From the NCBI GenBank assembly GCA_038496445.1, contig JALMLS010000261.1, forward strand, positions 1 to 26,280: a DNA stretch of 26,280 bases. Reading direction: 5' to 3'. Each line of letters opens with the position of its first letter. The first letter of the stretch is position 1. The DNA comes from Trichosphaerium sp. ATCC 40318. Taxonomy: Eukaryota; Discosea; Flabellinia; Trichosidae. Positions 9,781 through 18,813 of the stretch are shown in pieces. Position numbers and translations under genes: made by a program. The notes beneath the pieces are model-generated. The model made no database searches. It was not told the DNA's origin and saw only the letters and a list, made by a program, of their open reading frames with translations.

Positions 9781-9954
9781 TGTTTATGGTGCCTACAAAG
9801 AAGAATGGAAAGTTAGGTACGAGGATGTTTTTAAGAGCATAGAAGTGGTGAGCTGTACAAGCGCAACTATAAAATGTAAAGCTTGAAGGAAAGTACGAGA
9901 TGTGGTATCTCAATTGGCAAAATAGGCCGTTGAAATTAAGGAAATAGCAAAGTA
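9780..9954 (+). pseudogene. Decayed MORN_2-repeat gene remnant
   Basis: Two out-of-frame pieces keep the MORN_2 look. One reads YGAYKEEWKVRYE near 9785-9825. The other reads VKLEGKYEMWYLNWQNRPLK near 9876-9935, close to the canonical G-K-L-x-G-x-Y-x-x-W-Y-x-N-G-Q-x pattern but with NG changed to NW. Stops and a frame shift separate them, so no protein of useful length is encoded. This appears to be the ruin of a longer MORN gene related to the ORF at 8856-9131. Confidence 0.5.
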
Positions 9955-11113
9955 GAAGGAACAGCAAGAGATAGTATTCATTTCAGTTTCTTTATACTAC
10001 TTGTCTAACAAAGTAGAAGGTATACTTTGTCTAAGCCGAGGTGGAGCCCCAAAGTACTGCAAACACTTCACCTTCACCTCATTTCGCAGCAGAAATAGAT
10101 AGCTTATTGTTGATATTACTTGGTATAGGGACTATTTTTGTAAGCGGTTCACACCTCTTATATCAAAGCTTTAGCATGTGTTAATGTATCTCTAGAACGA
10201 ATGGCTCTATTGTTATGTTCTAAGTGTGAAATAAATTATTTATTTTTTTACATGTTTTTTGGCGTATTTTTTTAATACACAGCTAAAAAAGCTTCAATCG
10301 AGCTTCATTGAGAATAAAGCAGATGATTAGAGCCTGGAATCATCATAAATGGCTCTTGCAAATAAATGGATGCGTTATGGGCTAAAATAAAGCTTATGGT
10401 ACCACAATATGAACGTGTATGTACAATGTACCTTTAAACGACGTTTATCGCTCGGAAAACGCTTAAAACGTTGGTTTGCTGTGTTAATATTCTAGTCAAA
10501 TCGAGTTCCCCAATACCGATGTAGGGCAAGCGTGTACAAGCTTTTAAACGGTGTACATACATTTAACAGCTATTTGACATATGTTAATAAGGGTTTCAAG
10601 TCTGTACAGCCTTGCGTAATCTGTAAATTCCAATATTCCGCCCTCTGTTACCATAAGCAATTTTACATTTTATGAAATACCATGAGTAATTGAAGGTCCC
10701 TTACTCTTTGAAAGTACAGTCCACACACTGCATATGATACAGCATAACTTTCAGCAATAGTTAAACAATTGTAGCAGCATAGTTTCAAAGAAACTGTTTT
10801 TGGCAAGTACTGAAGTATCTCCATGTAAAAAGTAAGTTCTGTCTCTGAAACTTCTGTAGTGGTAAAACAAAACTACAGCAAGCTTTGTGGACCTCTGATT
10901 CAATAAACTACCAAGCAAGAGTGAGTATTTCGACATTTTGATTTAAATATTATGTTCATCAACTTCTATGAAAAAGTAACCTCCGTGTTTTGATACCTAA
11001 ATTATTAAATACTCTATAACTGTGCATAGGTACACAATGGTTTATTGAGCACCTGCCGCCAAAAGGAAAGATTTGAAAAAGGTATCTGTGGGTTAGAATG
11101 ATTGTTCAAAAGA
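9955..11113. other. Gene-poor intergenic stretch
   Basis: About 1.15 kb without a supported gene. A 61-codon frame on the minus strand (10751-10936) is open but shows no motif or splice context. I see no tandem array or RNA gene. Confidence 0.4.
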
Positions 11114-11326
11114 ATGACCAATTTACAGCAATCAGGTATAGAGACGGGTGATGATAGCTTTATGTGGAACACTGAAAGTGATAAAAAATGCAAGAAACGA
11201 CATAATGTAATCCTTAATCACTATGTTGTAAAAGAATTGCCTGTAAAACATGGTGGTGTTAGAGGAGAAGAATATGATCCAAAGCAGAAAAAACTCCTTT
11301 TTAGATTCAATGAAATAGTTTATTGA
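11114..11326 (+). CDS. Small hypothetical protein, 70 residues
   Basis: The ORF begins MTNLQQSGIETGDDSFMW and ends LLFRFNEIVY. It is charged, with a Lys/Arg patch (DKKCKKRHN) and a segment KHGGVRGEEYDPKQKKLL that faintly recalls a MORN-like spacing, though not enough to assign it. An in-frame stop lies just upstream, so this ATG is the only start. It stands alone in the gene-poor region between the MORN remnants and the second F-box gene. It may be a real small gene, the last piece of a decayed gene, or chance. Confidence 0.35.
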   Translation: MTNLQQSGIETGDDSFMWNTESDKKCKKRHNVILNHYVVKELPVKHGGVRGEEYDPKQKKLLFRFNEIVY

Positions 11327-11491
11327 AGTACACTATTAATTACCAGCAAGTTCTGGTTCGGCCAAATTGTAGACACAAATGTGCTCTGAAGCATACCCAA
11401 AATTTGGCCAAAAATAACGTTTTTGAGGTGTGCTAGACTTTTTTTGAAAGTGTGAACTGCTTACAAAAATCGTCCCTAGTTAAACTTGAAG

Positions 11492-12352
11492 TCAAGCGTT
11501 GCTACCACCATTGCGTTTGGTGTACTTTAACCCCAATTCTTGAAGCGCTCCTATTGTTATCTGGGAATACAACCTAATGTCAATTTGCTTAAGAGACAAC
11601 ATATGCTTTAAGCAGTCATCTGTAACGTTATAACAATCCCAAAGTTTCAAGTATTCCAGGTTAACCAAGTTCTTTAAACCATAGTCTGTTACACTGTCAA
11701 CACCTAAACGCAATCTTTCGACATTTACAAGTGACCTTATTCCATCATCTGTTATTGCCTCGCCATGAAAAATTAAAACTGTGTTTACATTTGCAAGATG
11801 CTTTAGCCATGAGTCAGTTACTGCTTTACCACCGATTGAAATTTTATGTACATCTTTCAAACGCTTGATCCCTTCAGCAGTAATTTTCCTACAGCCGTAA
11901 ATGTCAATTGTGTGAACACCTTTGAGAGCCGCTAATGAGACATCTGTTATATTTGTGAGTTGCAAATTAACAGTATGTAGTCCTCCACATGCTAGTGCAT
12001 GAATACCATCAAGTGTAACAAATGAATGGTCCAAAGAAATGGTATGAACACCAACAAGGTATTTAAGGTCATTGGTAGATGGACGCTTTCCAATGCATTC
12101 AATCCTAGTATTTCTAAGCAATGGAGAACCTGTTAGAACTTTGAACTCTTTATTGTGTTTAATTTTAATGTGTTCAAAGCCAATATTCCGCCGAATGATG
12201 TTATAAAACAGGTGACAAACTGTGGTTGTCTTAATACGCTGGTTTCTCTTTAAATTAACAAGTACAAGCGTTATTATCTCTGGAGGCAAGTCATACACAT
12301 ATCTTATAGGTTGTACCCGAGTGTGTGATGTATCACTGCAGCCTTGATCCAT
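11492..12352 (-). CDS. F-box and leucine-rich-repeat protein, short paralogue, intronless
   Basis: With the start at MDQGCSDTSH (12352) the protein has 286 residues. An upstream in-frame ATG at 12523 would add 57 residues without features, so I prefer the shorter form. The F-box is YDLPPEIITLVLVNLKRNQR with TVCHLFYNII. About eight LRRs follow with the same core as the larger gene (LVGVHTISLDHS, LKGVHTIDIYGC, LANVNTVLIF), alternating with ITDDGIRSL-type helices. The role is probably substrate recognition in an SCF ubiquitin ligase; the target is unknown. It is a paralogue of the 6605-8116 gene in style, on the same strand, also intronless. It is divergent from the beta-helix gene, with only 187 bases between the starts, so a shared promoter region is likely. 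Confidence 0.83.
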   Translation of the reverse strand: MDQGCSDTSHTRVQPIRYVYDLPPEIITLVLVNLKRNQRIKTTTVCHLFYNIIRRNIGFEHIKIKHNKEFKVLTGSPLLRNTRIECIGKRPSTNDLKYLVGVHTISLDHSFVTLDGIHALACGGLHTVNLQLTNITDVSLAALKGVHTIDIYGCRKITAEGIKRLKDVHKISIGGKAVTDSWLKHLANVNTVLIFHGEAITDDGIRSLVNVERLRLGVDSVTDYGLKNLVNLEYLKLWDCYNVTDDCLKHMLSLKQIDIRLYSQITIGALQELGLKYTKRNGGSNA

Positions 12353-12539
12353 TTGTAGAGCGAATATGTCCGAATAAAGTTGGTATATTACGCACGTGAC
12401 ATTTTTTCGGTAGTTTTTTAGTGTTACTTTTACTGACCGTACTACGGATTGATGTCTTGGCGTGTACGTGACGCAAACGTTACAGCTGTAATCAAATAAA
12501 AAACATGTATGTCGAAGTAACAAACGTTTAGTCCTTATA

Positions 12540-14596
12540 ATGTCATTGGCTGTGCGCTTTATCGCTCTAATTGTTATTTTCGCTTGTTGTGACAGTATTG
12601 GAGGGCTTCTGACTTCTTATTCTAAATGTGACTACTTTATAGCTCCAGATGGAAGCAATTCTGTGCGTTGGCTTCACCATATAGTTCTATCACGTGAAAA
12701 TATAAGTACTAACGTTTTTTTCGTTTAGAATGGTAATGGATCTCAAGTAGCTCCGTACAAGAGTTTGCAAGCTGTCTCGGAAGCAACTGGCGATAACCGA
12801 TGCCAGAATACGTCGAATTGTACACTATGCTTCAAAGGTAAACAACCGGTTGAGTGTTTAACTTGGAACGACGTAAACAACTGTAGGTGGTACGTACGAT
12901 TGCTCTCCGAGCGTTGCAAAATGGAATACTACTCAAAGAGGTGTTCTAAATATACAACACTTCGACTGGGATAATGTCAAAAGATCTAGGCCAACCTGTC
13001 TGATTGATTATTTGTTTGTGAGCAAAAGTCTCCTTACTTTTGTTTTGCATAACTCTTTGTTTTAGCATTTGAAAGGCAATCCAAAAGTCACAGCATACAT
13101 CGACCATTTTTATGCGAGCATTGCTCTCACGGACGGAGACTTTTTCATCTCTAATTCTGAGTTTCATCAACGCAAGCAACGTACGTAGTCCATCCAATCT
13201 ATGAAATGAAATGTATTGCGGATGTTATGAATCAATTTTTAAACTCCAATTTAAGTCAATGTAAACTATTCAATTAGTTTTACCTTGCGGAAGTTAATTG
13301 TTTGTTTTTTAGTTGATGTTACACACACTACAACAACAAGTGTTACACTTACTTCATGCATATTTGATCAAATAGCCTTGAACCTAGACCTCATAGATTC
13401 ATTTACAATGGATAAATGTAAATGGACGTTTCCTAACGGACTCATAAATGGTACAAAGTTTACCATATATCAAGTTTTGTTCTTATTTTTTTCCAATAGC
13501 GAAAGTAGTTAGATTATCCAACAACGTCTTTGATTTCCAGAATGGTGCTCAATCAATTGTTGAAGTAGGTAACTATGTTAAAACACTTGAATTTCTGGGC
13601 AATAAAATTAGCGATTGTGGGCGAGAAACAGTACAAATACCTCTTTGCTTTAAACAGTTTTGTTTACGCACTTTCTGTAAAAAACTAGCCTTGCTTGAAA
13701 GTTGTATCAAAACACAGACCATCCATATCAATGAAATTAGACAATAATATATTTGGTGGCGTTGGTCCGTTCATATGGCCTCGATGGGATAACGGAATAG
13801 TTGTTACATTAAACATCACTTCAAACAACTTTGGAGTTTCAGTTACGTTTTGTTTTTGGTTCCTTTCTCTTGCAGCTTGTTTATTATTTTTAGAGTCTTC
13901 CATCGGTGTATTTAGATAATGCATTCCAGTACCCTAAACACTTACACATTGAAAATAATACCATCACAGAAATACGTTAGTTAAGTTTTTTGTTCCATGT
14001 TCTAACTTATTGTAGCAAAATGTAAAATAGGAGAGTTTTCTTACAAGCATATATTATTGTGCTTATGGTGCAACGAGGGTACTTTCTCAAACTCCACTAC
14101 ACTTTCAGAATGCTATAAATGCACGAATGGGACTGTTACCAAATATAAAAGGAGCACAAGCTGTACTACATGCCCAGCAGGAACATATGCAAAGTACATA
14201 CAAAACACACTTTCTTATCAATAACCTTCAATTTTAGTAGTGCTAACACAAACTGTAATCCTTGCCTGGAGTCTTTCTTCTCTCTTCCAGGGTCATCAAA
14301 GTGTATAGAATGTAGTGAAGGATTTAAATCAAGCACAAACAAAGATAGATGTATAAAGGCACGTGCTACTAAAAAAATAGATAAGAGGACTTATCACGTA
14401 TTTAGATAAAGGATTATACTTGGGTTATTGGTGTAGTTGTACTTGGATTAGCAGGTTAGTATTTATATTAATGAGGCCTACAACAAACATTTAATGTTTT
14501 ATAAAAGGCGTTGGGATGCTTGTTGTTGTTTTAATAGTGTGGCGGAATCGAAAGCAAACTATACGTGTTTATAGTAGTATAAATGACGATTTGTAA
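12540..14596 (+). CDS. Type I membrane protein: beta-helix plus Cys-rich region, twelve exons
   Basis: Exons: 12540-12662, 12729-12837, 12887-13017, 13066-13180, 13313-13450, 13500-13630, 13689-13841, 13894-13975, 14016-14193, 14238-14358, 14406-14454 and 14508-14596, about 472 residues, all phases consistent. Domains in order: a signal peptide (MSLAVRFIALIVIFACC); an APDGSNSNGNGSQVAPYKSL start typical of secreted parallel beta-helix proteins; beta-helix-like turns (ALTDGDFFISNSEF, LRHL-free repeats such as VVRLSNNVFDF and LHIENNTITEI); then an ephrin-receptor/TNFR-like Cys-rich stretch (GTFSNSTTLSECYKC, CTTCPAGTYANSANTNC). A membrane helix (WVIGVVVLGLAGVGMLVVVL) and a short basic tail (RNRKQTIRVYSSINDDL) end it. 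It is probably a surface adhesion or recognition protein. Introns are mostly 40-66 bases; one (14359-14405) seems to use a GC donor. The donor and acceptor around 13842-13893 and 14359-14405 are the least certain. Confidence 0.82.
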
Positions 14597-15673
14597 ATAC
14601 AACTAATTCTTTAGTACTTCATTAAGAACAGTTTTCCTTCCTAGTTAAGGGTGCGGTGCTAAGTCATTACTCTACTCAAAACGCATGTCAGACACTCAGA
14701 CTGCTTGTGGCAGTATCGCACATGCGTAGAGAATGTATTTATGGAATAAAGACCACTTTTTGGTACAAAAAAGCCTTAAACTTCCTCACCTGGTACCAAA
14801 GTATTCGAAACAGTAATTTAATGAACTGTTACATGTTAAAAACATAGAAACAAGTGTGTTAAAAGAAACAATTATGATTCGTTGAATTTTAGCAAACATA
14901 ACGTACAAAGTAAACTTTACAAGGCAGCAAAATTACAAGCATAGTTTTGATATGCTTTTCAAGAGTTTTCATTGACATTCTGAGTTGTACAACTACAAAC
15001 TTAGCATTGTTCTGCTATATGGCTTAATAATACCATTCATACGTGTTGGTAGTACTATAAGTTCACTACCTGTGTGTTAACCGAAAATTGTACAGAAAGT
15101 GGTAAAAATGGTATGTAGCTCACTAACTAAACAAATAAATGCGTATGAGGGTCCTTGCAACAGAAATTGAAAGTTTTCATCTATTTCACAAACAGTACCT
15201 ATGTTTTTCACAAACTAGTGCTTGGAATAACTCTAAATGCTGAAGTAGATACATAGAAATACAAAACCTAGCTTGTAGAAAAAAAAACCAAAAAGTGACA
15301 GTTTTTCACAAAAATTTGGCAGTTTTTATGATCTCCTGGAGTGTGAAGTTCACGAAAGTTCCCCAAAGCTAACTAAAACGCGTTGATAGGGTAGTGCCAT
15401 GGCAGCCATACCCATGTGCGCTTGGTAATTTCTGGTATTGGCGAGATCAGCAAAAAAAAAATTTCATTTAACGAATCAGCGAACTGTTTACGCCATTTAA
15501 ATAGCGCAGTTGGAAGGACTTTCAGCGTAAATGTCAATACCACAGGTACAAGGGGAGGGAAGGAGCACAAAGTGCGAAAAAACAATTTACTTTTAGTAAA
15601 AAGAAATCAAAAAACCGCATAATAATAATGTTAGCATACCTATACCAAAGACTTGACTTTGACTTTTATTTTA
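14597..15673. other. Intergenic, no supported gene
   Basis: About 1.1 kb. Short open frames (14656-14847 +, 15373-15585 -, 15416-15622 +) show no domain. The last two overlap on opposite strands, and the minus frame contains LPTALFKWRKQFADSLN, which is coding-like but unplaced. A copy of the short repeat described at 16062 lies near 15630-15650. Confidence 0.4.
15629..15651. repeat. Short dispersed direct repeat, copy 1
   Basis: Carries TACCTATACCAAA preceded by GTTAGCA, matching copy 3 near 16502-16521. It lies just beyond the 3' end of the endonuclease gene. Confidence 0.5.
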
Positions 15674-16374
15674 TTACAAAATACAATCTCTTAACTTTAT
15701 TCCATTGTATCGGTGTCCAGTACAGTAACCATTAACAACACAAGAATTTCTCATGATATTAACCCTTGAAGGTTCAAATATGATGTGGTCATACTCAAAG
15801 CATTCTTTGTTGTGGCACAAGTGGCTACAATCAACCATGCTTCTATTCATACCAGGCCAAACCAAATATTTATCATCTCCAGAGTACCAACCAGAAGAAT
15901 ACTCAGTGTAAATAGTAATGCCAGCACGACAATACTTTGACAAATGATGTAGCTTAAAATTTTTTTCACCTATCAAAGCCCTGGGATAATCAGAGTGGTC
16001 CAAGTTCTTGTTAGCAGTCAAAATAAGGCATCCTGTATCTAGTAATAATAAAAAAATAATGAGTCAACAACAGTAAATAGTTAGGATACCCATACACAAA
16101 AAAATTGTCGGGCTACAAAAAAAAATTTACCTAATCTTTTTGAATTACGCATAAGTAGACCAAGTTTAAACCTAGCAACCTCCAAAGGTACAATTCTTAA
16201 ATCATTAGCAATAACACGGTTCATATCTGCCCATGAGTAGTCTGGCTGCCTGAAAATCTTGCGCCTTTGGTCCATGATTGAGGTGAGAGTTTGATCCACA
16301 CCTTGATATTGGAAAATTCTCAGCATTCTTTTGAAATCGGGTAATCTTGCTAGAAGTTCTCCTGGGTTGTCCAT
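15674..16374 (-). CDS. I-PpoI-like His-Me finger endonuclease, two exons
   Basis: Exon 1 (16374-16131) begins MDNPGELLARLPDFKRM. Exon 2 (16039-15674) begins within DTGCLILTANKNLDHSDYPR. The intron (16130-16040, 91 bases) runs GTAAAT to ACTAG with CCTAAC inside, phase 1, giving about 202 residues. The C-terminal part matches the zinc-binding loop of His-Me homing endonucleases: CSHLCHNKEC, DHIIFEPSRVNIMRNSC, then GYCTGH. By comparison with I-PpoI, the His of SHLCH is the general base and the Asn of RVNIMRN the metal ligand; both are present. So are the zinc Cys/His sets (C, C, H and C, C, H). I infer a DNA double-strand endonuclease fold with intact active site. It is not inside an intron or rDNA here, so it is a free-standing relative. 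An upstream ATG at 16467 is possible but adds an unconvincing leader. Confidence 0.8.
16062..16099. repeat. Direct repeat, copy 2 (inside the endonuclease intron)
   Basis: About 38 bases starting AGTCAACAACAGTAAATAG, aligning with 16485-16521 with about seven mismatches. On the minus strand it contains the CCTAAC branch-like motif. Confidence 0.55.
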
Positions 16375-16484
16375 TGTTGGTGTTAGTGTGGTAAAATGAT
16401 GATTATGAAGTATTACAACGTACACAGAAACGAATTCAAACTGGATAGCGTAAATAAGCGTCATCACGCCACCTAAAATACCGC

Positions 16485-16522
16485 AGTCAACAACATTAAA
16501 TAGTTAACGTACCTATACCAAA
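16485..16522. repeat. Direct repeat, copy 3 (upstream of the endonuclease gene)
   Basis: Starts AGTCAACAACATTAAATAG and continues to TACCTATACCAAA. It is the partner of 16062-16099 and shares its second half with 15629-15651. Confidence 0.55.
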
Positions 16523-16700
16523 TTGCGTGGGATAAATAAATAGTATCGCGCCAATTTCTCCACGTGTTAACGTATTCGCTGTTGGAGAAATAGGCGGTAT
16601 TATTATTATACCGCTTATTACCCCGCTATTGTCGCTATGTACACGTGCTGAAATCAAATACGTTACCAATGGTCAATTCTAGAGTTAGAGCACCCTTAAT
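16523..16700. other. Intergenic between endonuclease and transposon, with small palindrome
   Basis: No gene. GGCGGTATTATTATTATACCGC-type symmetry at 16593-16614 could form a 6-7 bp stem; its meaning is unknown. Confidence 0.4.
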
Positions 16701-16702
16701 TA

Positions 16703-16753
16703 GTGAAAAGTATAAAATGTCCCAATTCTAGGTAAAATGTCCCCACTTTTCAA
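16703..16753 (+). repeat. Left terminal inverted repeat of the pogo-type transposon
   Basis: Begins GTGAAAAGTATAAAATG and ends CCCCACTTTTCAA. It holds two TAAAATGTCCC motifs. Preceded by TA. Confidence 0.9.
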
Positions 16754-16761
16754 TTTTTAAA

Positions 16762-18562
16762 ATGCCTCGCAGAAGTGCCGTAAAGGCTAAAAACATGGCA
16801 GAGGCCACAAAGGAAGTACTTTAAACTAAAGAAGCGTAAACCTTCACAAACACTCTCAATTCGTCAAATTTGCATCACAGTGGCTAAAAAACACTGTGTT
16901 AAATCAGAATCGCTACGAAAGCGTGTTCAGAGGGCATTTGCAAAGGAGAATTCAGAGAATTTCAAATCTCATGGCAACCAACTTTTTACGGATTTTAAAG
17001 AAGAAATGTTGGTTGGCTACTGTTTGAGTTTTAGCGGGCATCATATGCCTCTATCATGTGCAGCCTTGATATCTATGGCACAAAGTCTGTATAAGAAGAA
17101 GAAGTCAACCAGTATGGAAGCTTGGTGTGATGGCTTCACTGAAAGACACAATATTGAACTCAAAGCCACTGTTTCGAAGACAATTCGCCGCTGCCGTGTA
17201 TCTCCTGTCACTCTGCCACGTGTAGAAGCTTGGTGTGATGGTTTTGAGCAATTCTCAGAGATGTATTATATGAACCCAGATTTGATGTTCAATTGTGACG
17301 AAAAGTTGATAACAGCATCAAGTGACGAGTATCAACACATTACCTTTCAAGATAGAACGATGAAAATTGCTGGGCGGCTGAACAATAACACAAGCAGCCC
17401 TCTCACGTTGATTCCGTTTGTTTCAGCCTCTGGATGCGTACTGGTGTCAATTTATATAATGGCAGCAAAAAACAAAGGTGATGAACAAAAAGTGCATCAA
17501 ATGACAGTACCCAGACCAACAAATACCCGCTCTTCATGGCCTAGATACTATATATTTCATGGTAAAGGGTATGTGACCAACGAAATTTGGCCAAAAATTC
17601 TTGATGTGTTCTTAAAGCACTTGAAAATTTTTCAAGGGGACAGGGTTGCATTTTTATTCCTTGATAGATTGGCCAGCCACATTAAAACAGAATCGTTACA
17701 AAAATGCCTTGAACAGCATGTACACACTATCACATGGGTGCCTCATACCTCACATTTCACGCAACCCTTAGATGACAAGCCATTTGCTACCCTAGCTCAG
17801 GCATATAAATTAAACAGGAAAATTACAATTGAAAGTGGCACAGAGATCAAACATAAAACACGACGTTATGACATAATGGCTGTTGCAGCTGCAGAGACCA
17901 AAGCACTGTCTTCCAAAATCTTAAAATCGGCATGGAAGTCCGTGGGCATTGTACCCTACAACAGAAAGTTGATCTTAAATCATGCTTCAAAAAATGTAGG
18001 GGTCCAACCTAAACAATCACCTTCCTTCATCACCGATACTGCTAGAAAAGCCAAAAACGCTATGGATGAGCTACACAGCCACAGCAATCAAGTAAATGCC
18101 CTAACAATCGGTCCAATGACAGTACCAAAAGGGGATGCTTATATTGCTACCCAAATGGTTGAATTAGCAAAAAAAAAAAAGATAGATAAAGAACAAGAAA
18201 TTAAACACAAGGCAAAGCTAAGGCAACTCAAGAGAGATGCTAAACAAAAAAAAATTGAGGAGGAGAATGTTCGTAGAGAGGAGACAAGACAGAAAAAAGA
18301 AAAAAAAAAACAGGAAAAAAAACTTGCCGCTGCTAAGAAGAAGTACAAAAATGAATGTGAGACCTGTCAGATATGTGGTGAGCGCATATGGAGGGGAGGA
18401 TCTATGTGGGTGTGGTGTGAAGTCTGTGATCAGTATGGGTCATGCCCATGCTGCTTAAAAGAATTTGATGGAAAAAAAATGGTTGAAATGCACAAAGAAG
18501 AATGTACAGGAGGGCGATCTTTTGGTAACTGGTACTCAACACAAATGGACACATCATGTTAA
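16762..18562 (+). CDS. pogo/Tigger-like transposase (DDE_1), with N-terminal frame shift
   Basis: The main frame (from 16880) gives 560 residues. The N-terminal part reads SIRQICITVAKKHCVKSESL across the start, a CENP-B/Psq-type helix-turn-helix. Then comes a Tc5-like DNA-binding part (WCDGFTERHNIELK). The DDE_1 core shows NCDEKL (D at about residue 140), LFLDRLASHI (D about 262) and QPLDDKPF (D about 298). All three aspartates are present, with 36 residues between the last two. A long Lys/Glu coiled coil (about 425-490) and a Cys/His-rich tail (CQICGERIW, WCEVCDQYG, CPCC) follow. The natural ATG is probably 16762 (MPRRSAVKAKNMAEAT), but that frame stops at 16822-16824. The helix-turn-helix frame is open from about 16808, so removing one base around 16808-16812 would join them. 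Either this copy is broken at the N-terminus or it starts internally. It catalyses cut-and-paste transposition. Confidence 0.85.
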
Positions 18563-18624
18563 AATCAGAATAAAAAAGTATTTTTTTTAAGAGCGTAGCA
18601 TCAATTTTTTGTTCAAAAAAAGTG

Positions 18625-18675
18625 TTGAAAAGTGGGGACATTTTACCTGTGGTTGGGACATTTTATACTTTTCAC
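18625..18675 (-). repeat. Right terminal inverted repeat of the pogo-type transposon
   Basis: Reverse complement of the left repeat apart from four clustered differences. Followed by TA at 18676-18677. Confidence 0.9.
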
Positions 18676-18813
18676 TAAATAGGTTATTTCGCAAAAAGAT
18701 ATTCAGCTCTTTCATACTTTTGTTGGCTTTAAACTGAAATCTCAATTGTGAGGTATGAGAATTGAGCAAACTTTCTTCGCAGTGAAATATTAAAAAGATA
18801 GGTGAAGTCCAGT

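Larger units (their letters stand above)
16703..18675 (+). mobile_element. pogo/Tigger-type DNA transposon (Tc1-mariner superfamily)
   Basis: A 1973-base element whose ends are inverted repeats of about 51 bases (16703-16753 and 18675-18625). By eye 47 of 51 positions agree; the four differences are clustered at 16725-16728. TA flanks both ends (16701-16702 and 18676-18677), the expected Tc1-mariner/pogo target duplication. Each terminal repeat contains two direct copies of TAAAATGTCCC, likely transposase-binding sites. The interior holds one transposase gene. The matching ends and long open transposase frame point to recent activity. It sits between the endonuclease and BTB genes and interrupts neither. 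Confidence 0.9.

Noticed and set aside
10751-10936. 61-codon minus-strand frame
   Set aside because: Length is within chance for this base composition and no domain or intron signals accompany it.
12353-12523. 57-residue N-terminal extension of the second F-box protein
   Set aside because: No features, and the F-box spacing fits better with the start at 12352; the stretch more likely belongs to the shared promoter.
14656-14847. 63-codon plus-strand frame
   Set aside because: No ATG at its beginning, no motif, and no matching splice sites.
17114-17244. Repeated AWCDGF coding words in the transposase
   Set aside because: Both positions are expected in this transposase family (DNA-binding part and linker before the first Asp), so a recent duplication is not required.
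18139-18348. Minus-strand frame rich in Phe/Ser
   Set aside because: Antisense to the Lys/Glu coiled coil of the transposase.
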